Positions 15,883-20,520 of a stretch of 20,520 nt of DNA are shown piece after piece. The position numbers were made by a program, and so were the translations under genes. The DNA is taken from assembly GCA_025458755.1 (NCBI GenBank), contig JALORT010000002.1, positions 1 to 20,520 on the forward strand, in the 5' to 3' direction. Position 1 is the stretch's first letter. Each line of letters starts with the position of its first letter. Source of the DNA: Methylotetracoccus sp. (GTDB lineage Bacteria; Pseudomonadota; Gammaproteobacteria; Methylococcales; Methylococcaceae). The notes under the pieces are model-generated. The model had not been told where the DNA came from. It made no database searches and worked only from the letters and a program-made list of their open reading frames with translations.

Positions 15883-16503
15883 ATGCAGATCACCGATCTT
15901 CTCGCCCAGCTGGGCGGTCTCCAGTCCATGGCACGGGAACTGGGCATCAGTGAAGACCAGGCGGCGACCGGCGCCGAGGTGCTGATCCCGGCGATCCTCG
16001 GCGGGTTCAAAAGGCAGGCACAATCTCAGCCGGCGGGCATTGAAGGACTCGGCGACATGCTCGGGCGCCTCGGCGGCGGTGATCTGCTCGACCAGGTTCT
16101 GGCGCCCCAGCCGACGGATGTCAGCGGAGGCAACGATGTGCTCGGCCAGATCTTCGGCGGCAAGGACGTGAGCCGCACGGTCGCGCAGAACGCCGCGTCG
16201 CAGTCGGGACTCGACCCCAGCCTGCTCAAGAAAATGTTGCCGATGATCGCGATGCTGGTGGCGGGCTTTATGGCGAAGCAACGAGATGCCACGGCCACGG
16301 CGCCGTCCTCACCCGACGGCGGTGGGCTGGGTGGGCTGGGTGGCCTGCTAGGGTCGTTGCTCGCCGGCAGGGCGGCCGCTGGCGCGGACAACACGACGGC
16401 TCCGGGCTCTGCGGTCTCAGGCCTCGCCGGGATGCTCGATCTGAATGGCGACGGCAATCCGCTGGACGATATTCTGCGGATAGTCGGCAAGGTCGTGCGT
16501 TGA
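15883..16503 (+). CDS. DUF937 (YidB-like) protein
   Basis: This is a 206-residue DUF937 family protein. The helical N-terminal domain (about 1-55) contains MARELGISEDQAATGAEVLI and PAILGGFKRQA. A second helical repeat (about 85-135) ends in a hydrophobic stretch, MLPMIAMLVAGFMAKQ. A Gly/Leu-rich linker with three GGL units follows. Near the C-terminus the sequence DLNGDGNPLDDILR has the spacing of a calcium-binding EF-hand-like loop, a feature seen in many family members. No biochemical function is established. I chose the ATG at 15883 because GGGA (15871-15874) lies 8 bases upstream. An upstream in-frame ATG at 15802 lies inside the preceding gene. Confidence 0.88.
   Translation: MQITDLLAQLGGLQSMARELGISEDQAATGAEVLIPAILGGFKRQAQSQPAGIEGLGDMLGRLGGGDLLDQVLAPQPTDVSGGNDVLGQIFGGKDVSRTVAQNAASQSGLDPSLLKKMLPMIAMLVAGFMAKQRDATATAPSSPDGGGLGGLGGLLGSLLAGRAAAGADNTTAPGSAVSGLAGMLDLNGDGNPLDDILRIVGKVVR
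16321..16347 (+). repeat. Three 9-bp tandem repeats in DUF937 gene
   Basis: GGTGGGCTG occurs twice in tandem (16321-16329, 16330-16338), followed by GGTGGCCTG (16339-16347). Each unit encodes Gly-Gly-Leu in the linker, so copy-number change by slippage would keep the frame. Confidence 0.85.
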
Positions 16504-16624
16504 GCCCGCGCGGACGAGCGGCCCAGTGATGTCGCGCGTCCGCGGAAGAGGGAATACGATGTAATGGGCTCCTTTTTCATTCGCTCGGGATCACTTCCAA
16601 CACGGCAACCCCTGCGATCCCTTG
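16504..16624. other. Gap between DUF937 gene and serine hydrolase remnant
   Basis: No gene is supported. CGCGGACG (16509-16516) and CGTCCGCG (16537-16544) form an 8-bp stem with a 20-base loop just after the DUF937 stop. CTTTTT at 16570-16575 lies 25 bases further on, too far for a standard terminator. The sequence where the serine hydrolase homology stops may contain the end of an unidentified insertion. Confidence 0.4.
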
Positions 16625-17041
16625 TCAGTTGAGCTGTGATCGTTTCTGCATTGCTAAGAGGGTCCAGCCACGACCGGCGGCCGTTGCAATGACGGCCGCA
16701 CCGAGCGGTTTTGATACCGACGCCAGTTGGAACACCGTATTGGCTTTCACAGGCTCGGGACTACCGACCTTACGAATCCCAAACCCTCGCCGGTAGACAA
16801 CCTGGTCGTCGCCGACGACTGCCACAGCCATTCCGGGAACACCGGTGCGCTGCATGAGGTCTTTCGCGAGACGGTCGATCCCGGCGATGGCCCGATCGAT
16901 CTGCGCCGCGGGGATCTCGACTGCCGACCATTGTGGCGGCGGTACGTCGGTCGCTTCGCCCATGCGGGCGGCCCCGAGTGCAATCAGAATTACGGCGAAC
17001 GCCCCCGCGACGTTCCGGTCTCGAGTTTCAAGAATCTGCAT
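16625..17041 (-). pseudogene. Truncated serine hydrolase (beta-lactamase/AmpC-like family)
   Basis: This is the N-terminal third of a PF00144-type serine hydrolase (class C beta-lactamase, esterase or D-Ala-D-Ala peptidase relatives). It has a hydrophobic signal-like segment (residues 11-26), then RTGVPGMAVAVVGDDQVVYR, RRGFGIRKVGSPEPV and TVFQLASVSKPLGAAVIAT. The last carries the SxxK motif (Ser108, Lys111). Family homology ends about 12 residues later at AGRG and the frame closes after 138 residues, where members have 350-600. The YxN and C-terminal HxG/KTG motifs are missing, so it cannot be an active enzyme. No continuation is found in the 120 bases downstream on this strand. It is a remnant, probably made by deletion or insertion. 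An alternative, an intact short protein with new function, is unlikely. Confidence 0.75.
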
Positions 17042-17281
17042 TGTTTTCCACGACGAAGGCGGCCACGGCGAACCCGAGTTGCAATCAGCCGCTCCGCTTA
17101 TGTTTCAGGTCCCGCCTGCTGCGGACCCATGCTGAAGGCGATGACATCCAAGCCATGACCGCCGACCTGGAGTCGCCATCGGTCTCGACTACCTTCGGTG
17201 AGCCGCGGATGCGGTACCGAAACCGCCGTGATGGCGCAACGTTGGTTCGCCGCACAGGCCGCCGGTGCGCTTCTCGCTCGC
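17042..17281. other. Gap without a recognised gene
   Basis: This 240-base stretch lies between the serine hydrolase remnant and the heme protein gene, both on the minus strand. One minus-strand frame directly after the heme protein's stop is open for about 60 codons, ending near 17103, but it has no good start codon and no family resemblance I can support. It may be decayed coding sequence. Confidence 0.35.
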
Positions 17282-17866
17282 TCACGGCCTTATCGAGAGC
17301 GCCTTGACGATAACGAAAGCGCCCCGAAGATCGCCTTGCCGGAACCCGGTCGCCTGGTCTTGCGGATACAGTTCGGCGATCTTGGCCGAGACGTCAGGCG
17401 CGAGTCGTTCGCCGTGGCAGGCGAGGCAAGCCGGCGCCGTGGGGATGGCTTGCATAAAACGGAATTCGTTGCCTACGACGGCAGCATAGCTCAAACTCGC
17501 AGGGTCTTCGCCCGCGGCTTTGCGCGATTCGAATTCGCGCAGCACTTCGGCTTGCCAGACGTCCGGCGCATTGTGGGGATTGCGGGGCTTCAAGCTGGTG
17601 CGGCTGACGTGCATGCCTCTTTCGGCAGAAATCCGCGTGGCGATATGCGGCGCCTTGATCCGACAGACACCCAGCGCTGCGACCGCGCCGCCCGTTTGCA
17701 GAGCGGCTTCCAACTCGGCTTTCAAGGCCGTACCCAACCCTTGAGCAGCAGTCGCGGCTTCTGCCGCCAGCGCCGCCTGATCTGCGGTAGGTGTGCCTGC
17801 CTGCTCCTGGCCGGCGCAAACCACCAAGCTTGCGCCTAAGCTCAGCAGCGACACCAAGTGCTTCAT
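17282..17866 (-). CDS. Tll0287-like (DUF3365) c-type heme protein
   Basis: This is a 194-residue exported protein of the DUF3365 family (Tll0287-like domain), a PAS-related fold that binds one c-type heme. A Sec signal peptide covers about residues 1-23. The domain follows with VCRIKAPHIATRIS, the family motif SRTSLKPRNPHNAPDVW (88-104), and the heme attachment site CLACH (147-151). The conserved end is ELYPQDQATGFRQGDLRGAF. Such proteins act in the periplasm as redox or gas sensors or small electron carriers; which one applies is unknown. The cysteine at residue 17 is not in a proper lipobox. GAGG lies 8 bases before the ATG at 17866. Maturation requires the cytochrome c assembly machinery, not in this window. 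Its context is otherwise degenerate, yet the gene looks intact. Confidence 0.88.
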   Translation of the reverse strand: MKHLVSLLSLGASLVVCAGQEQAGTPTADQAALAAEAATAAQGLGTALKAELEAALQTGGAVAALGVCRIKAPHIATRISAERGMHVSRTSLKPRNPHNAPDVWQAEVLREFESRKAAGEDPASLSYAAVVGNEFRFMQAIPTAPACLACHGERLAPDVSAKIAELYPQDQATGFRQGDLRGAFVIVKALSIRP

Positions 17867-17887
17867 TCCGGTACCTCACTTCTGATT

Positions 17888-17917
17888 GCACGCTCCCGCG
17901 CAGAGCGCGGAAGTGCG
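17888..17917. repeat. GC-rich hairpin upstream of the heme protein gene
   Basis: CCGCGC (17896-17901) and GCGCGG (17905-17910) pair around a 3-base loop, flanked by GCAC (17888-17891) and GTGC (17914-17917) as a second stem. It lies 22 bases upstream of the DUF3365 start, in its probable 5' leader or promoter region. The divergent side (17918-18077) also holds a 12-base palindrome, CCTTCCGGAAGG, at 17963-17974. Confidence 0.5.
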
Positions 17918-18023
17918 CAAGACCGTTGACTGCTCATTGGGCAACAAATGCCGTCGCACCGTCCTTCCGGAAGGGGCCCGGGAATCCCGATATTCGAGGA
18001 TAGCAAGGCGGCCGCATGCGCGT

Positions 18024-18059
18024 CATTGGATGCCGGCGCCCACCCGGCATAATCTAATG
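18024..18059. repeat. Stem-loop downstream of small exported protein gene
   Basis: ATGCCGG (18030-18036) pairs with CCGGCAT (18044-18050) over a 7-base loop. An outer CATT (18024-18027) and AATG (18056-18059) pair across an internal loop. It lies about 20 bases after the stop of the minus-strand gene at 18078-18419 and may end or protect its transcript, although no T-run follows. Confidence 0.45.
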
Positions 18060-18077
18060 ACTTCCCTGTCGAGAGGA

Positions 18078-18419
18078 TTACTGGCGAGGCGGGCCGCCGC
18101 GGCCTTGCCGGCCGCCACCCCTGCCGGGCCCTTGCCCGGGTTGATCAGGCAAAGTCAGACCCTGTTCCTTGGCGCGTTCCTGCATTTTTCGGTGTTGTTC
18201 TTCCTGATAGGCCTTGCGTTCCTCTTCGGTTTTCATGCTGCGCATCTTTTCGCGGTGTTGCGCGCGTTCCTCGGGGGACATCAAATCGCGGCCTCTGACC
18301 TGCCCTTGCTGACGCGTCTTTTCCTGCCCGGTAGCCGCGCTCTCTTGGGCGGTTGCCCCCGAACTTGCAACTACGGAGCAGATTAGGGTCATGACGGTAA
18401 TGAAACGAGAAATAGACAT
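18078..18419 (-). CDS. Small exported charged protein
   Basis: This is a 113-residue protein with a clear Sec signal peptide (residues 1-24, ending ATA before QES). A highly charged helical segment follows: LMSPEERAQHREKMRSMKTE and then ERKAYQEEQHRKMQERAKEQ. The tail is Gly/Pro/Arg-rich and disordered (GPGRGGGRQGRGGPP). Similar short exported proteins with the pattern SPEERxxHREKMRSMKTxEER are widespread in Proteobacteria as hypotheticals, and I do not know their function. The helical part recalls LTXXQ/Spy proteins in composition but lacks the paired motif. AGGAG (complement of 18428-18432) lies 8 bases before the ATG, so the start is well supported. It stands alone on the minus strand. Confidence 0.75.
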   Translation of the reverse strand: MSISRFITVMTLICSVVASSGATAQESAATGQEKTRQQGQVRGRDLMSPEERAQHREKMRSMKTEEERKAYQEEQHRKMQERAKEQGLTLPDQPGQGPGRGGGRQGRGGPPRQ

Positions 18420-18874
18420 GGCGTTATCTCCTCACCGGTTACGGCACGTGTGCAACCCTCGGCCCGACCCAGCCCAAGAACCTGAAACGGCCGATCAGGA
18501 AGACCGCACGGTTTCAGCGCGTCATGCGTCGGCAAGCCGTGGCGTCTCTCCCGCGACGGGAGCACATCAAAGTGTCACAACGCGGCGCTTTCTGCAGTAA
18601 CGTTGACGGGAAAATGTTTGCCTCGCGTGGTCGGCACGCAAACAGGCGACTGCTCGGGGCGCCGACTGACGCCTGCATTAGTCTCTACGCATTTCAACGG
18701 TCAGGCAACCGCATGATTCTGCCGGGGCTGGAACAGGCGACCGAGACCACTTCGCGAAGATGGCATAACCTCCCTTGATGGTGTGGACGATTCGATCAAG
18801 TCTCGGGTAATCCGTAAGGCGGATTCGGAGCGCAGCGACAATCCGCCAAGCCCCTTCGCCACCACATCGAGGTC
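18420..18874. other. 455-base gap with REP-like palindrome and possible gene remnant
   Basis: I see no intact gene here. CTGAAAC (18482-18488) and GTTTCAG (18511-18517) form an inverted repeat. On the minus strand, 18747-18800 reads LDRIVHTIKGGYAIFAKW, which recalls the phosphoacceptor motif of Hpt domains, but the frame breaks off soon on both sides. A REP-like hairpin lies at 18818-18847. Confidence 0.4.
18818..18847. repeat. REP-like palindromic unit
   Basis: GGCGGATT (18818-18825) and AATCCGCC (18840-18847) form a perfect 8-bp stem around a 14-base loop. This type of GGCGGAT-based palindrome is typical of dispersed extragenic palindromes in many Gammaproteobacteria. It is the only copy I found in the window. 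Confidence 0.6.
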
Positions 18875-19339
18875 TTAATCAACCTGCATACGGACACTGC
18901 CCCATGCACGACGGTACCCTGCGGCGGCATCTCGTGAGTCGTGGCGGATTGCTCCGGAAATCCACCGTACGGCCCCGTCGGTCGTACCCCGCAGGCACAG
19001 GCGCTCGCGCGAGACGTAGCGCCGAGGCAGCTTCGCTTGTTCGCCGTGATAAACCCGGACATGGCCATCCAGGTCGAGGTAACCCGCTTCTTCCGGGTCG
19101 TTTGCCATCCCGTTCTTGGCCAACTCGCGCATCCAGGCCGCGGGATCACCCCGCTTGGCCAGCAGCGTGATCTTTTCCCACAGGGTGCGGACTTCCGGTA
19201 CCCGGTCCAGACCGATGACTTTGCCGAGTTCTCCAGGCGGGGTCTGGCGCAGATGCGCCGGCCGCCGCGGTCGATACACCGCAGCAGGGGAAGAGAGGAA
19301 TTCGGTACGCGGCACCGACCCTACCTGGCTCGTTGACAA
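18875..19339 (-). pseudogene. Transposase-like gene fragment
   Basis: The central part (about 18977-19258) reads PPGELGKVIGLDRVPEVRTL, then WMRELAKNG, EEAGYLDLDGHVRVYHGE and KLPRRYVSRERLCLRGTTD. As far as I recall, this matches the middle of a family of putative transposases of about 500 residues found in Proteobacteria, in which the DGHVRVY Asp lies in the catalytic core. Family similarity stops after GTTD; the residues to the stop at 18875 and the first 27 residues are unrelated. No N- or C-terminal remainder is seen nearby in other frames. This is therefore a decayed internal fragment. I cannot name the element or find its ends. The family assignment is from memory and is the least certain part. 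Confidence 0.55.
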
Positions 19340-19435
19340 GGCCCCACAGCGCGCGCATCCTCTCTCCCCAAGCCGCAGCTCCCGTTGAATTTTTTATCCT
19401 GTTACGCAAGCACGAACCGCAACGAGGAACAAGCC

Positions 19436-19741
19436 ATGACCGCCAATATTGAAAACTTGGTTCTCGAACACTTGCGGGCAATCCGCGCCACGCAAGCCGA
19501 TCATGGCGAACGGTTGGCCCAGATTGAAATTCAATTATCTGCCATGGGCCAGCAACTGGGTGCGTTGACTACGGCTGTCTACAGCGGGAAATCCGAAATC
19601 GACAGCATTAAGCGGCGCATCGAACGCATCGAACGGCGATTGGAATTGAGCGCTGAGCCGCTTTCCCCGTTCCGGTCGATCAGAACGCGAATGCCGCCTG
19701 TCAGAACGGGCCAAACGGTCTACGCCGCTTTGTCGCGGTAG
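19436..19741 (+). CDS. Small coiled-coil protein, possibly with a run-on C-terminus
   Basis: This 101-residue cytoplasmic protein begins MTANIENLVLEHLRAIRATQ and ends its conserved part with a coiled coil (DSIKRRIERIERRLELS). Small proteins of this layout are common in Proteobacteria and often lie near toxin-antitoxin or mobile regions; their function is not established. GAGGA (19424-19428) lies 7 bases before the ATG, so I chose 19436 over an upstream in-frame ATG at 19385. In relatives the protein usually stops soon after the RRLELS segment. Here about 26 more residues follow, rich in Arg and Pro, and the last 22 bases overlap the 3' end of the RND gene on the other strand. The tail is probably acquired by loss of the original stop. 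Confidence 0.65.
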   Translation: MTANIENLVLEHLRAIRATQADHGERLAQIEIQLSAMGQQLGALTTAVYSGKSEIDSIKRRIERIERRLELSAEPLSPFRSIRTRMPPVRTGQTVYAALSR

Positions 19742-20520
19742 ATCAGGTAGTACACCACCGGCACCACCAAGAGCGAGAACGCGGTCGAGGCGAAGATACC
19801 GAAGATGAAGCTCCAGGCGAGGCCGGAGAAGATCGGGTCGAGCGTGATCACGAACGAGCCGAACATCGCCGCGCCTGCAGTCAGGAAGATCGGCCGAAGG
19901 CGCGTCGCGCCGGCTTCGACCAGCGCATCGGCCAGTGCCCGGCCCTCAGCCCGCAGCCGTTCGATGAAGTCGATCAGGATGATCGAGTTGCGGACCACGA
20001 TGCCGGCCAGCGCGATCATGCCGATCATGCCGGTCGCGGTGAACAGGATCGGATTGTCGAAACCGGCCACCGGCTCGGTGAACAGCGCGTTCAGCAGCCA
20101 AAAACCCGGCATGATGCCGATGATGGTCAGCGGGATCGCGACCATGATGATCAGCGGCATACTGAGCGATCCGGTCTGCGCGACCAGCAGCACGTAGATC
20201 ATCAGCAGCGCCGCGCCGAAGGCCAGCCCCAGATCGCGGAACACGTCGACGGTGATCTTCCACTCTCCTTCTCCGGCCAGGTCGACACGGTAGCCGGACG
20301 GCAGCGGGTTCCGCTCCTCGATATCCCAGTAGTCGAACACCGCCTCGACCGGGCTCCGGCCGACCGTCTCGGCGATCACGTAGTTGAGCCGCTTGAGGTC
20401 CTTATGGAAGATGGTCAGCTCGGCCGGCTCCTCGGCGAGTATGCCCAGTTCGCGCAGCGGCACCAGTTGCCCGGCCTGACCGCGGACCCGCAGCGACAGC
20501 AAGTCCGCCCTTGTCGAGCG
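19720..20520 (-). CDS. RND efflux transporter permease, C-terminal part
   Basis: This is the last 266 or so residues of a large resistance-nodulation-division pump of AcrB type (usually 1,000-1,100 residues). These pumps are inner-membrane, proton-driven exporters that work with a periplasmic adaptor and an outer-membrane channel. Visible features are the end of the second periplasmic domain (LKRLNYVIAETVGRSPVEA), then membrane helices with LMIYVLLVAQTGSLSMPLII and ATGMIGMIALAGIVVRNSII. The conserved cytoplasmic segment EAGATRLRPIFLTAGAAMFG and a last pair of helices ending VVPVVYYLIYRDKAA follow. The frame is open through the right edge of the window; a TTG at 20502 is not the true start. 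The substrate class cannot be judged from this part. Confidence 0.92.
   Translation of the reverse strand, partial: RSTRADLLSLRVRGQAGQLVPLRELGILAEEPAELTIFHKDLKRLNYVIAETVGRSPVEAVFDYWDIEERNPLPSGYRVDLAGEGEWKITVDVFRDLGLAFGAALLMIYVLLVAQTGSLSMPLIIMVAIPLTIIGIMPGFWLLNALFTEPVAGFDNPILFTATGMIGMIALAGIVVRNSIILIDFIERLRAEGRALADALVEAGATRLRPIFLTAGAAMFGSFVITLDPIFSGLAWSFIFGIFASTAFSLLVVPVVYYLIYRDKAA

Noticed and set aside
17085..17285. 66-codon minus-strand frame overlapping the end of the heme protein gene
   Set aside because: Arg/Ser-rich, no recognisable domain; likely chance in GC-rich sequence.
17198..17839. Plus-strand open frame of 213 codons opposite the heme protein
   Set aside because: The minus-strand frame has a signal peptide, a ribosome binding site and a heme motif; the plus frame has none of these.

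Overview
The window looks like a chromosomal segment of a gammaproteobacterium with moderately high G+C. The evidence is gene content and order: fur divergent from bamE, bamE convergent with rnfH, smpB on the far side, and a lolC/E-lolD / DUF2062 / comEC block. These are arrangements I know from Gammaproteobacteria (fur-bamE is also found in Betaproteobacteria). No rRNA, tRNA, tmRNA or CRISPR array is visible. The genus cannot be set from the sequence alone.

Layout. Positions 1-1380: a noncoding leader with a compound hairpin, a small DUF465/YdcH-type protein, and a LEA-like amphipathic-helix protein closed by a good terminator. Positions 1408-3481 (minus): two predicted lipoproteins, one unrecognised and one patatin-like phospholipase, probably one operon. 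Positions 3781-4317: a periplasmic LTXXQ/Spy-like protein. Positions 4388-9656: comEC (minus), a DUF2062 membrane protein (plus), then lolD, lolC/E and fur (all minus). Positions 9743-12466: bamE (plus), rnfH and a sodium-dependent NSS transporter (minus), smpB (plus). Positions 12598-15074: a D-Ala-D-Ala carboxypeptidase with a SPOR domain and a PerM/AI-2E-type permease. Positions 15486-16503: a DUF3597-DUF937 gene pair.

From about 16,500 to 19,400 the character changes to accessory or decaying DNA. It holds a serine hydrolase gene cut off just after its SxxK motif, a Tll0287-like (DUF3365) c-type heme protein, a small exported charged protein, a REP-like palindrome, a transposase fragment and several gene-poor stretches. 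The window ends with a small coiled-coil gene whose tail runs into the 3' end of an RND efflux pump gene that continues past the right edge.

How the genes work together: much of the core is envelope biogenesis. LolC/E and LolD release lipoproteins from the inner membrane, BamE is one such lipoprotein, the PBP5-type enzyme trims peptidoglycan, and several further lipoproteins or exported proteins are clients of the same routes. Fur, SmpB and ComEC are housekeeping or DNA-uptake functions.

I found no convincing new multi-gene system. The observation most worth checking is that LolC/E appears to have lost about 50 residues between its third and fourth membrane helices, in frame, while its partner LolD is intact. 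Next are the replacement of ratA by an NSS transporter in the rnfH-smpB interval, the SPOR-tailed carboxypeptidase, and the remnant-rich segment at 16.5-19.7 kb.
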